Positions 51,501 through 62,640 of a stretch of DNA of 64,000 nt are shown here, one piece after another. Numbering within the stretch: position 1 is the first letter of the stretch; each line of letters starts with the position of its first letter. The stretch lies in the NCBI GenBank assembly GCA_027574665.1, contig CM050672.1:6618001-6682000 (forward strand), in the 5' to 3' direction. The notes below the pieces were generated by a model. The model made no database searches. It saw nothing but the letters and a program-made list of their open reading frames with translations, and had not been told where the DNA came from. A program made the position numbers and the translations under genes. Source of the stretch: Rhynochetos jubatus (Eukaryota; Chordata; Aves; Eurypygiformes; Rhynochetidae).

Positions 51501-53159
51501 AACTCGTCCAGCCCTGTCAGTGTGACAGTTGGATCACTCCGCAGAGCCGCGACTCCCAGCTCCGCACAGTGACACGGTGTTGGTGGCACTTTCTGTTTGT
51601 CACCCCTCCGGGAGCAGGACTGGCCTCGCAGGGTGCTCTGCAGTAGGTGGTGCCCTGCAGTAGGTGCTGCCCTCCGCAGAGGTCAGGGCTGGGCAGCCGG
51701 TGCCCCAGGACAGCGCTGGGGGCTGGTCCCCTCTCGCTGCCCCATCCAACCCCCCCGTCTCACCGCAGCAGGCTCAGCGTGGACGGGATCAGGCCCCTGC
51801 TGTGGGGCGACCGCCCAGCTCCGCACGCACCCAGTGCCAAACCCTGGGTAGAGGGGCCAGGAGCAATACAAACCCATCCTGGGTGGGCGGGGAGCGGCGC
51901 TGGGCGCAGGCAGGGTGTCCCCCACCGAAATGGGGACCCCGCGCTGCAGCCACCCCAGAGCGAGCGGCACATTCGGCCAAAGGCACCGACACCGGCTCCG
52001 CATGAGCTGCCTTCCGTGTGCATCGTCTTCTTCTAGGAGACAGGAAAGATTTTTAATAGCTGATTTTGATCATTGAGGGGAATTTGAAATTCCTTTGGTG
52101 CCGTCGTGCTGCCGGGCAGTTCCAGCGCATCCCTTTGCATGCCCTGCTCTGTGTGTAGCTGTTTGTAAACTGAGCGTACAGATGACAGGAAAATAATGAA
52201 AGCATTTTTCAGAGCGGACCCTTTTGTCATTCCCTTTTTTTCCTTTCATTCCCCAGAATAAAGTGCTGCTTTTAAGTCAGCAAATCTTTCAGCTGTAATT
52301 ACCCTGGACATTCAGAACTGACAATTAAGAAATGGAAAAAAAAAAGAAGAAAATAAAGGAAGGTAAAATATCCATTCATAAAAAACGTGTAACATCACAC
52401 GTTTACGAAATGCCTACCCCAGGCAGATCCTTCCCACCGTGAAAGATGTTAGCCAAGGCATTTCTAAAAACCCCTGAGCTTCTGTCCTCACAAAACCCCA
52501 GGCTGTGCCATGCAGCAGCTGCCCCCTCCCCGGGATGCTGGGCTGCGGGCTCCCCGCCGCTGCGCTGCTCCCCAAAACGCCTCGTACCACCCTCTCCGCT
52601 CCGAGTAACCTTCTAGAATTTGACAGGGAAGACCTCCCACCAAAAATGGGATCTTCAGTTATTTCCCTGAGTCGGGCGAGGAGCAGCTTGGGGAGCGCAG
52701 GGGCAGGCACTGCCCCCTAAACCCCTGGGAGCAGCCCCCCGGGCTCCCCACCGCCTCCACCCCAGCACACCCAACAAGCACCGCATGCTGGCCAGGTCTG
52801 CTTTCCCTCGCTGTATAACAACATTAAAATAGGAAGATGAAAGGGCTAAAATAGGTGGCTAAATCTCCCAATTACATTTCTGGCTGCCCCTGAGCACCAG
52901 CAGCACAGGGCAGCTGAATCCCTCGGAGCCTTGCCCCCCTTTGGCACCGCACACCCCTCGGAAACCTGTGAAATCTATTACAGACCTTTGATCTTTCCCT
53001 ACATAAAGTTTTTTCTGTAGAGAGGAGATTGGATTAAGCAGAAACAATTTTTTTCTGGAGAGCTCTGTGGGGTTGTGGGTTTTTTCTCTTCCCCTTTTCT
53101 GCTTTTTTTAAAAAAGGGTGAAAAAAGCAGATGTTAAGAGCAAAGACCCGGACAAGGGT
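51501..53159. other. Intron, nothing further recognised
   Basis: GC-rich 51590-52000, then A-rich near 52335-52370 (ten A in one run). CCTTTGATCT at 52985 and the T/A inverted repeat at 53098. Confidence 0.5.
53098..53131. repeat. 11-bp inverted repeat, T-run/A-run stem
   Basis: TCTGCTTTTTT (53098-53108) pairs with AAAAAAGCAGA (53121-53131). On the minus strand a stem followed by Ts resembles an RNA polymerase stop signal, but no small RNA gene is seen next to it. Confidence 0.85.
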
Positions 53160-53600
53160 GTGGGATTGTCAGCGCCTGAACGGAATCCATTTCATCAATC
53201 AAATTCAGCATCCATCAGCAGCAACTTCTCAGCATGTGGCATAAAAATCTTGTAAAGCTGAACTGTTAAATATTTAGGGCAGATGACAAACAATATGTCA
53301 TAATATTTGCAGAATTGCATTTGCTATTCAATGCATCATCTCACTTAAAGCCCTGATTTTTGGAAGCATCAACACAAGAATGAGAAACAATCAGTTGACT
53401 GCTGGTATTTGGTTACATTGTAAATGAAGTGTAGGATTTAATTTAGATTTCTTAAGTCTAATATTATATGCTACACGCCAGGTGGGTATTAACATTTATT
53501 AGCTGGGGCTTAGCAATGAATATTTAAGAAGAATTTAATTAACATGCAATAATTGTAATTTTAATTGGGCTGAATTTTTATTTGAGACTTCATTGTGTTG
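53160..53600. other. Candidate conserved noncoding element (strongest in window)
   Basis: About 440 bp, low GC throughout, no simple repeats, many TAAT-core words: ATATGTCATAATATTTGC, TTAATTAACATGC and AATAATTGTAATTTTAATTG. The composition, length and absence of repeats are typical of developmental enhancers conserved across vertebrates. Alignment not possible here. Confidence 0.45.
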
Positions 53601-54104
53601 CAGGACACCTTCCATTTCCTATTTCTACCAGGTATATTTCTATTTCCAGGGAAAACAGGATCTAATAAGTGGTGGGGAGGGAAAACGGCCAGAGGACATG
53701 GCAAACCTCAGCCAGCCAAGCCGTGTGGACACGAGGCTGAGCGCTGGGGAGGAGCGCAAGCCCGGTCAGTGTTGCTGCTCCTCCTCGGCAAGGTCCCTCC
53801 CTACATACAGTTTTCCTTCTCACTAACTAATTCTTATGTTCATTCTCACCTACGCCTGAGGTCACCCCTGGCTTTGGCGCTTTTGTGCGCGTCCGATGAG
53901 CCCCCGGGGCTCCCTCAGCGCAGAGATTTGCAAATCCCGCTTTAACGGAGAAGGCAAATTCTTTTTCCAAAGAAGCGTTTCTGGTTTTCAACGCCCTGTG
54001 TTCAGTTTACACTGAATTTTCACCAGTTAATCAGTCAGACCCAATTTGCACAGGGATAAGAGAGAAAAGCATTTGCCTGCTCGGGCGGAGGCTCTGCTGC
54101 AGCA

Positions 54105-54180
54105 CCGTAATTAATCGCCGCGAGCGCGCGGCGGCCGGGGGAGCCCCAAACTGGTGAGCGCTGAGCTCCGCCGCACGTAA
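54105..54180. other. Short, very dense CpG cluster
   Basis: CGCCGCGAGCGCGCGGCGG and neighbours give the highest local CpG density in the window, next to TAATTAATC. Only about 75 bp. Confidence 0.4.
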
Positions 54181-54542
54181 TAAGGACAAATCTGAAGTAT
54201 TTTGTCACCTCGCAGGTTTTGTTACAAGTCCAGTCAATCACGGGCACGAGCCTGGATTTATTTCAGTTGTGGCCTTGCTTCTCTGCTTCGTATTTCACTG
54301 GAGCTGTGCACCAGACGGACATCGCGTCCAACGCTAGATTACACCGCACGCCAATAAAACACGGTAGAAAAATCTACTTACGGCTGTGTTGCCTAAACCC
54401 TGGATTATAGATCCTTAATAATTATAAGCTCTCAAACTCAGTTTTCTCCCATATATTACAGTTTAAAATGTGCTCATAGCCCAAAGCACAACCATAAACA
54501 TGACATCGGAGCGTGCCCGAGCTATTCAGTCATCGGTGATTT

Positions 54543-54620
54543 CCACAGAATGGCTGAGGTTGGAAAAGACCTCCAAGATCATCCAGTCCAACCATCAACC
54601 CAACACTACCATTCCCGGCC
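54543..54620 (-). mobile_element. CR1 LINE 3' end, short antisense fragment
   Basis: About 75 bp, recognised by CCACAGAATGGCTGAGGTTG and GACCTCCAAGATCATCCAGT, then CCAACCATCAACCC. This is the CR1 3' end in complement, of a subfamily different from the 17.6-28.7 kb group. The boundary on the high side is vague. Confidence 0.88.
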
Positions 54621-55189
54621 AAGTTTGCTGCGCTTACACAGCCTGGGCAGGGTGTCGGGGAGGGAGTCGCTGCTCCCAGGCGGGCTCACCGCCCCGGTGC
54701 GCTGTCCCACGGGGCAGGGCTGCGCGTCCGACTTGACCGGCGGCGGTGGGCACAGTCCGACCCAGCAGTGGGGTGTCCCAAAGCGCGGCCATCAAAATAC
54801 TGCGGCTTAATCCCGCGCTTCTGGCAATCCAGCCACAAAAATCCCAGCGGTTAAGTAGTCAAAGTGAGCCCAAGTATTTGGTGAGGCATCTGATAGCGAG
54901 GACGAGGCGAACGCTAGTGGCCCAAAGCTTGCCAGACCTGCCTTTTAAGAGAAATAAGCCTGCTTAAAGGAAAACTGTAGAAAAAGCCCACTTAAAGGAA
55001 AAATGCAGAGCCCGTGGGAGCCTTTGCCAGCCACCACTGAGGGAGACCGGAGTGACAGGGTGTCACTGGGCTCCTTTCGGCAGCTCTGCCCCGCGGGGGT
55101 TTCTCGGGCTGCAACTCACCGGTCACTTGTGGAGATCTGCACTATGCTGTGAGCTGTACCTTGGGTAAATGACAAGCTCCCTGGCATTT

Positions 55190-55390
55190 TCATTGCCCTT
55201 ATCTTGATGGGAATCTATTCCCAGGAGATTATGATGCTGCTTTTTTTTTCTCTTTTAAATTAATTGAGCCTGTTTAAAAAATAAAAATGCCCATTTCATT
55301 TTAATCATGTATTATGCAAATTAAAAATGTAAATATCATTAAGAAATCTGTTGCTAACTTAATTTATTTCTGCTGTAGCACTGCTGAAGG
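55190..55390. other. AT-rich patch, candidate conserved noncoding element
   Basis: Contains TTAAATTAATTGAGCC, a POU octamer ATGCAAAT at 55314-55321 inside TATTATGCAAATTAAAAATG, and AACTTAATTTATTTC. The TCF/LEF-like pair lies at its right edge. Confidence 0.45.
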
Positions 55391-55418
55391 CCTTTGATCT
55401 CAGATTAGCACTTTGATC
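55391..55418 (+). promoter_or_regulatory. Pair of TCF/LEF-type sites
   Basis: CTTTGATC occurs at 55392-55399 and 55411-55418, 19 bp apart, at the edge of an AT-rich patch. The decamer CCTTTGATCT also occurs at 35224 and 52985. This fits the TCF7/LEF1 consensus; binding is inferred. Confidence 0.4.
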
Positions 55419-55645
55419 GGCTCCCTTGGTTGGGGTTACGCACTGCTGCTGCGGTAAAAGCTCTTTCTCAGATGTAAAACATGCAACACCAGAGCAGCTT
55501 GTTCAAAGAAATGGCAGAGGAAACACTGCCAATTAGGCCAAGCGAGCGGGAGCTGGGAACGAGGAGAAGTTGGTTTCTAGAAGCTGCAAGCCGTGCCCGT
55601 GTGCTGGTGCCACGGGGATGGGCTCTGCCCACGCCCTGATGCGCT

Positions 55646-55667
55646 GATGAGGATGAGGATGAGGATG
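55646..55667. repeat. (GATGAG)n hexamer microsatellite
   Basis: Three full GATGAG units plus GATG. Likely length-polymorphic. Confidence 0.9.
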
Positions 55668-55789
55668 CGTGTGCTGAGCAAACCCAACCTGGGTGGCCCA
55701 CGGGCCAAGGGGGAATTCCTGGGGGGGTGGCATACCCTTCAGACTGTCCCTGTCTACTTCCCATTAAAAAACATGCCACCGTATTCTAT

Positions 55790-55935
55790 TAATCCCTCAT
55801 TTACTGCGGGTAAGTGCTGATACGCACATTTTAGTTACAGTGGTTTTAATCAGTTAATTTAACCAGAAGCATTAATAATGTATTTCTTTGCCACTTGACT
55901 GCTCATCTGTTAAACAGCTTACACATGGGAGAAGA
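55790..55935. other. AT-rich patch, possible conserved noncoding element
   Basis: GGTTTTAATCAGTTAATTTA and GAAGCATTAATAATG in unique sequence, about 120 bp after the GATGAG microsatellite. Confidence 0.35.
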
Positions 55936-58900
55936 ATGTCACCCCCTGTGACATGAAGTACCTAATACAGTGCAAACGAAACAGCATTTTGCATATTCAA
56001 TATCAAAAGGAGAAAAAGGAGGGAGACGCCGTCTCTTGGGAACAGATCTGCCTGCTGTGACGGGCTTTCTGTCCTGGCAGGCGGGAAAATCCCTCCTTAT
56101 GGGACACACACGTTGCGTGTCTCTCATTTTCTGCTTGAATTCATCTTCCTGGCGTTGCTCAGCAAGTACCTGGCCTTTCATTATGCCGTGAAGCGTGGTG
56201 GAATCTGAGGTCCTGGGAATGCTGCTCAGCCCATCGGCTCCTCCCGTCAGCTGCTGTGGGGTCCCCAGGACCCCGCCAAGAGGCGAGGGGCGCAGGGGTG
56301 CCGGGCCAAGGTTCAGCGCCGTGCTGATGACCCGCAGTGGTGGCAGTGCCGCGGGGGGCTGCTGGGGCCCTGGGCCTGCCCTTAGGGTTAGAAATCTGGA
56401 TTTTCACACTTGCCTTTGTGCTGGGGACATGGGGAGCCCCTGGCCACTCCAGGGACCGGCAGTTCCCCTGTACTGCTCCTCCCCTGAGCTCAGGGGAGGG
56501 TTCAGGGCATGGCGAGAGCTGTATTCCCTGCACTGCATCGTGCCTCTTCAGAAGCCGCCTGGGGGGCTGACAAACCGGGCAATGTAACGGGGCACCCAGG
56601 AACCCCCCAGCTGTGCTATTCTAGTGGGCAGACAGATCTCGGAGGGGCTGCTCTGAGCACCCCTTGGCTCCATCTCGCTGCTGAGTACCATGGACACGGG
56701 GGAACCTTCCAGCTGGGCAAGCACATCACGGGCTTCGTGGAGGCAGAGTGAGCCCTGGGGCCCTTGGAAAATACAGCTAGAAATACCCTGGACCTGAGAG
56801 CCAGAGAAACTGCCGGGAGAGAATCATTTGTCTGCCCGGGGACAGGCCCGGTTCCTTTTTAATTCTTATGAGCGATGTGTAATGAGCACAGGCAGCGTGT
56901 GAGCGTAAGCAGTCCAGACACACCGACTCGGAGGTTAATCCTCTTCCTGCGTTTGCAGTCAGATCCTCCTCCTGGGTTTTTAGCAATTAGCATCCAGAGA
57001 GAGCAGCCTCCTTGGGCAGGGGACAGCTTGGGCCTGTGAGCAGCAGCAGCACATTCCTGCACGGGGTCTCTCTTGCGTGATACATGTTTATGAAGCCTGA
57101 AATTGCTTTGGAGACGTGGCTGTGCTGCATCACATTAAGCAGTGCCACACTGAAGTGACAGGGCTGATGCATGATCAGCAGCAGTTTAAGGGGACAGGAA
57201 CTCAGATCCCGCCACTCCGTTTCTCTGTCAACAGCAGAAACCCAGTGACAGACCTAAGAAATCATTTCAGCTCCTTCCCAGAAGGTTTGTTTCAGTAAGT
57301 TTGCAAGTTCTGTTTACTGCTTTTGCACGGGGCCCGTCCTCGGTCCCACTGCAGGGAGCACATGCCGGGCTGACAGGTTCAGTCCCATGGGAGCACGTGG
57401 AGGGTGAGGGCTGCGGGCTGCACTGCATGTCGCCGGGGCGCAAGGACTGCCCAGGGGGGGAAAGGGCTCTCTATGGCATAGGCGCTGAAGGGTGGAAGCC
57501 CAACATTCCTCGGCACTGCCTTCCTCGCTCATCAGTTCCTAGGACGGCTTTGTTCCTGTTCGGAGAACCCCAGCTGGCATCAACACCAGACGCAGGGGCT
57601 CCACTCAACGCCCGGCTGAGCAAGGACCAGCCCCAGCTCCGGCTCCATTCGCTTGTGGAGCATTTGATAGTAGCAGCTCCTTGGGGGAAAGTGGAAGGAG
57701 AGATTTCATGTGAACAAGTCTGTCATTGCTTTTCCTTTTTTCAGTGATCTTTATTGCCTTCTGGACTTTGCTGCTTCCAGTATTATTGCATCTGAGACAG
57801 TCTCACGCTGATGGGCAGTCTCCAGGAGTTTCAGCTCCGTACCCAGAGCACAACCTGATGCTCCAGAGAACTTTAATTCCCGCCAGTGTTATCTCATTTC
57901 TCTTTATTGGTATAAACACCGGCCCTGGAGGGACCTGGACCATGACAGTGAAATTCTCTCCGCTGGACCGATCAGATAAGCAGAAGCATCAGTCCTCCAA
58001 GACACATCTGGTGAGGAAGGGCTCTCCTCCCGTCCTCCAGTCTCGGGGACCTGCCGAGCAGCATCCCGAGGGGACCAGGCACGAAACGATGCGCACTGGG
58101 CCTGATCGGTTCCCAGAACAGAGCCCATCAGAAGAGGACAAACCGCCCTGCCACAGCCAGCCCTCCTCTTCAACGTGAGAGATGTGTGACCTCGGAGAAA
58201 AAGCACATAAAACCCCTCCTGGGGCACGAGAGGTCTGTGAGATGCCGGCAGGAGCTCTCGTGTCCCCGGAGAAGCTCAGGCTGGCTCCATCCTCAGTAAG
58301 AGCTATTTCAAAACAAGCATTTCTTCCAGGGTGTCACATGGAAAGAGACTGTCAGAAAGCTGTCTAAATGTGTTAACAACACTGTCAGCGGGGGAGAGAA
58401 AAGTGTGATCAGAAATAGTTGTTCTTCAAAGCTAAGTAACTCAGTGATTTTATAAGGAGCAAAAGATAAGAGATCACACCACACACTGAGGGCGGCTGGA
58501 TTTTTCTTTCCGAGAATGAAGCTGTTTGTTTTGTTAAAAAGGGGAAGAGGGGAGAAAGTGAAAACCTAAAATACTTTGACTTTCTCGACTTAGCTTTCGA
58601 CAAAGCTAAAAATAACTCCCAATTGCAGTCAGTCTGCCCAGCAGCAGCTCAGGATAAGCTCAAGCACTGGAAAAGGACTCCCATCCCATTGACCACGCTT
58701 CCTCCCGGCTCCCTCCTGGGGCCATTCCAAAGGGCTTCCAGCGTCATCGCCTGGATCTTGATGCAAACAGATTTGGGCCTGTTTGGAGTGGCATCAGTGG
58801 GATTTTGGGTGTTTCGTGGGATCCACATTTTATCCTGAACAGAGGTTAATTTTCTGCTACTCAGTTAGAGTGTGATCCTCTGTTCTGCAGCTCAAGCCCC

Positions 58901-59044
58901 TCCGTGGCAGTGCCAGCCTCCTTCCGCGCGCCGGCCCTGCTACTGCTCTTCTGGTCTAGACCTAAAGGAGAGTTTCAGTCATTTGCTTTGGATTCTTCAT
59001 TTTGAATTTTTAGACCCCCTCGCCCTCAGCGGCAGCATCAGTGG
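55936..59044. other. Intron, nothing further recognised
   Basis: Mixed. A strong polypyrimidine-AG at 57728-57744 resembles an acceptor but leads into no recognisable exon. Hairpin at 58590. Confidence 0.5.
58590..58609. repeat. 8-bp hairpin with CGAC tetraloop
   Basis: TTAGCTTT (58590-58597), CGAC, AAAGCTAA (58602-58609). AAAGCTAAG also occurs about 180 bp earlier near 58428. Confidence 0.9.
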
Positions 59045-59250
59045 TCATCAAATAAAATAACATAAAGAGTGAAGTTGATTCTAATGAGTGTGTTTTCCCA
59101 TATGCTGATTGACATTCTCTGGAGAGCAATTAGTCTGCTTTACAGGTAAAGACAACTGAATCATTATTTAACCTGCCTGGTGATTGATATTTAAATCCAA
59201 GAAGTCAGAGGCAATAATGGATGACTCCATCACAAAATGTACAGACGTGA
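59045..59250. other. Candidate conserved noncoding element
   Basis: Unique sequence with GCTGATTGACATTCTC (PBX/MEIS-like TGATTGAC), GAGCAATTAGTCTGC and GGTGATTGATATTTAAATCC. Motif density is high for 200 bp. Confidence 0.4.
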
Positions 59251-60094
59251 TAACAGTTGATCCTGTCCTGCCTGGACGGCATCGACAGTTTGTGCTGAGG
59301 CACCTCCACAGACCTGGACCCCGTTGCACTAAAGGCTGGCCAAACATGGCCTAAAAAGAAGGTTTTCAGGGAAAAACGTACATGCCAACAAGCTCAAGCA
59401 GAAGCTGTTAAACCTCATTGTGTGCTGCTCGACCCACAGAACTGCAGTAGGGAGCCTATGGGCTGTGTGACTGGGGTAGGGCCCTTCCTGCATGAATTAG
59501 GCAGCAAATACCCTCCTGAACATCAGGGGAACGTTGGGTGAGCGACCTGAGCACGGCCGCCGTGTGTCTGTCTGCAAAGCCACGGGAGGTGAAGACGGAA
59601 GGAAGGGGAGGCTGGGACCTGAACAGACAGAGGCAATGCTGGGGAAAGGTCGGCAGCACCCGGTCTAGCGAGCAGCACCCATTAATCTCCAAGACATGTG
59701 AAATAACCTCGGAAACAGGGCGGAGGCAGAAACGGTTTAGAGAGAGGCAGCGACACTGAAGGGCCTTCAGTTTTACTATCTCAGAGGAAAGTTGTTTATA
59801 GGTAGCATAGAAAAGTGGGAACTGTTTTGTTGCTGACTTTTTATAGCCTGTTGACTTTCTGTATTTTTACAAGAGTAAAGGCAGGGAGAGGTTACTGTCC
59901 CAGGACCCACACGCAACCCCTCTCCGGGGAGCATGGGGAGAGCTGACCCCGTCTGCTGTCTGAGCACTTGGCAGCAGGTTGCCCAGCTTTGCGCTGCTCC
60001 ATCTTTCCCGCTGGGGTTTGTGGGGACGCTGGGGTCCCCCCAGCCCGGCGATCAGCCAGCTGACAGCACCTCCCTCGTTCTCTCAATAGCACGA
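59251..60094. other. Intron, nothing recognised
   Basis: Ordinary sequence. Confidence 0.5.
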
Positions 60095-60265
60095 GCCAAT
60101 ATTCTCCATTTTGCTCAAATGGAAAAGCTGCAACAATTATTTTCATAATTAGGTGCCTTTTCAAATTAATGCCAGTTATGCTATGTAATCATGATGAAGA
60201 TTATGCATTAATCAGCTGTTTCAAGCCGGTTATTAGGCTCTTTAAATAATGATCGGAATGAACAT
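60095..60265. other. AT-rich patch, candidate conserved noncoding element
   Basis: CAACAATTATTTTCATAATTA, TATGCATTAATCAGC and GCTCTTTAAATAATG in unique sequence, 2.4 kb before exon 2. Confidence 0.4.
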
Positions 60266-62173
60266 CTCTGAAGGAGAGGCGCGCAAGCCAAGAGGGACGG
60301 CAGCGCGATCTCCAGGAGCCGGGAGCTGCTGCCGAAGGGACGGGGCTGTGCTCAGCACGCCCGGCTGCAGTGCGCATCGGCCGTCGGATGCTCCCTGTCC
60401 CCTGGGTTTCGGAGAAGAGAGCAGGCTGCAGCACGGGGTGGCTGCTCTTCCCACCTCAGCAACTGCAGTAGGTGTCACGTTGTCCCAGTGTCTCCGGCAG
60501 CCAGCAGTCTAACCAGAGATGCATTACTTCTGCCTGTCTGCCTTCTCATCGCCTGGCACTAAATTCAAGGTACTGGGTGGCTGCACAGAAAATTCTTTTC
60601 TGTCAAAAAGCCTATTATATCCAGTTGGCTGTCTGGAACGTGAATTTATGTGGGATCAAACACCAATAATCCACACACCCAGTCCTTCATTTTATCATAA
60701 TAAGACATGCTCCAAAGCAGCCCTGGAAGCTCTGGGCTAGGAGAAAGGCTAATGTCAGGTAGTTGATAATCAATGTAACATGAACCCAGATATCACTTCA
60801 GGGTGATGCTGGAAAACACAAAATCCCTGGCTGAAACGTTCCGGACTGTAAAGCTTTGCACAGAAAGACAGGGACCAATCTCATGCTCACTTTTGTTTAT
60901 TGTTTCTCCCGTAATATTGTGTATGAATTTTCTCTGCCCTAAGGAACTCTGATGGGGCTACCAGCGTGTGCAAACTTTGATGTGGATGAACCATTTTCCT
61001 TGTACTGGTCAATAACCACATGTTTTGGCGTGACCCGGTGAGAATGAGGCACTGGGACAATTTGGTAGGCTCCTGCCTACACCGCTAGGCATTCTAGATG
61101 GAAAACCTGGTCGTAAGTGCCTTGCTGAAGGCTGCTTGGGACTGAAATGGGTCTCCAGAATGAGCATCCAGCCTCCTTTTCTTTATTCTTCCCGCTGTGA
61201 CCTAGGTTAGTACTGAGAGCAGTGGTTATTATTTTTTCTACCAGAGACATGCAGTGAACAGCTCGAACGTTTTTGGATGTTTATGAATGTAAATTAATTA
61301 CCACTCTCGCTTTACAACCGGGGACACAGGCACACAATGTCCGCAGGAGAGAGGAGGGAAACGATTTGCCGCAATCATGGGGAGCAGCAAAGTCAGAGGC
61401 CTTCTGCAACTCTCTCTGCACCCCTGCTGTGGAGTCTCCCAGCCCCGCGGCTGCGGTCACTCAGCCCCTGGCTTTGGCCGGGTTCCTGGGAGGAGGCACA
61501 GAGCGTGGCTGTGCACGGAGAGGTCAGCTTGGCTCCTGCCAAACTGGCACCCTTGGCAAACACCAAACTGCCACGAAAGCTGCAGATAATGTGTTTGGGC
61601 GCCTGGAGGAGGATTCATGCGGTTGCTTGAAAACTAGGCGGGCTGAGTAGGCATCTGTTGTCTCTAACAAAACCTTTTAGGTCTACCTTAAATTGAAGAG
61701 GAAGATTTTCCTTCTGCTAATGAACCCAGAGACCATCTGTTACCAATTGCAGTTGCTTACCTCGCTCATCCATTAATTATTTTGGTTTACTTTTTAATAA
61801 GATAGAGCAAGGTTTATGTGTCTTCCCGTGGTTCTGGAAGGGGGACAGGACGGCGCCTACATCTCAGAGACAAGGACATGCAATTACATAATTTACGCCT
61901 GCACTGAGTCACTTCAATTAGAGTGGCTGTCAGTGGGGAACTGAGGACAAGACTCGCAGATACGGAGCCAAGAAACCCAGCGATACTGTGACATGAGCTT
62001 GTTGCCCTTGGGGAGGTGTAATGGCATTAACAACTTTTGAACACGGGAAAGCATGCGTCCAAGATGTGCATTATTGAGCAGATAAGCTGTAGGGTAGGCA
62101 AATGCAGAAGCCTCGGCTGGTCTGAAGTAGGAACTTGGATAACTAAACATGAGGAACGATAGAAGATGAGAAG
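60266..62173. other. Intron, nothing recognised
   Basis: Ordinary mixed sequence up to the motif cluster before exon 2. Confidence 0.5.
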
Positions 62174-62199
62174 GGCACTAAAAATGGCACTAAAAATAG
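62174..62199 (+). promoter_or_regulatory. Duplicated MEF2/CArG-like site before exon 2
   Basis: GGCACTAAAAAT is duplicated exactly (62174-62185, 62186-62197). The second copy runs into CTAAAAATAG at 62190-62199, which matches the MEF2 consensus. The first reads CTAAAAATGG, a CArG-like variant. The sites are 12 bp apart and about 470 bp upstream of exon 2. Binding is inferred from motif only. Confidence 0.5.
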
Positions 62200-62204
62200 C
62201 AAGC

Positions 62205-62221
62205 GGCAGTGCTGCACTGCC
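62205..62221. repeat. 7-bp palindrome with 3-base centre
   Basis: GGCAGTG, CTG, CACTGCC. It lies between the MEF2-like pair and the G-quadruplex motif. Confidence 0.9.
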
Positions 62222-62241
62222 TGCCAACCGCTTGACGATGT

Positions 62242-62267
62242 GGGGAGGGGGACAAGGCGGGGAGGGG
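62242..62267 (+). other. G-quadruplex motif, sense strand
   Basis: Four runs of four to five G (62242-62245, 62247-62251, 62259-62262, 62264-62267) with loops of 1, 7 and 1 bases. A four-tetrad motif of this quality is stable in principle in DNA and in the pre-mRNA, about 400 nt before the exon. Confidence 0.65.
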
Positions 62268-62640
62268 TCCAGCAGGGCAGGAAGGGAAGGGCAACGCCAG
62301 CTTTGCTCCACAGCAACTCCACCAACACAAACCCGAGCATCTCTGCGGCTGAGCAACCAGCCTGTCCGCACTTCCCAAGGTCTGGTCCTAAAGTTTTATG
62401 GGAAGACGCTCATCTGTCTCATAAAAATACTCCAAGACTCTAAACTTGTCCCGTTGCCCTGCAAAGCTGGCATTTGGAACACTTTCACGGACCAGCGTCT
62501 AACAAAAACCTGATTTAAGGTCTTTATTTCAGCCCGGGAAATGTCCCGGAGCACGCCCTCTTCAGCCTGCCAACGCCACCGCTCTGTCCGAGAGTTTTCC
62601 CGTCCTTGCTCCGTAAGAATGTGAATCAACCCTTAGGTGG
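62268..62640. other. Last 370 bases of intron 1 before the branch point
   Basis: Ordinary sequence; no further motif or repeat noted. Confidence 0.5.

Larger units (their letters stand above)
53601..55189. other. Intron with CpG cluster and CR1 scrap
   Basis: Besides the cluster at 54105 and CR1 at 54543, nothing stands out. Confidence 0.5.

Noticed and set aside
53098-53131. Stem plus T-run as a small-RNA terminator
   Set aside because: No promoter or RNA gene adjacent; simple T/A runs form such stems often.
57726-58178. 150-codon frame with a hydrophobic start, preceded by a strong polypyrimidine-AG
   Set aside because: Starts at TTG; no ATG, no signal of a known family, and no matching donor site or homology. 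Likely a decoy acceptor.
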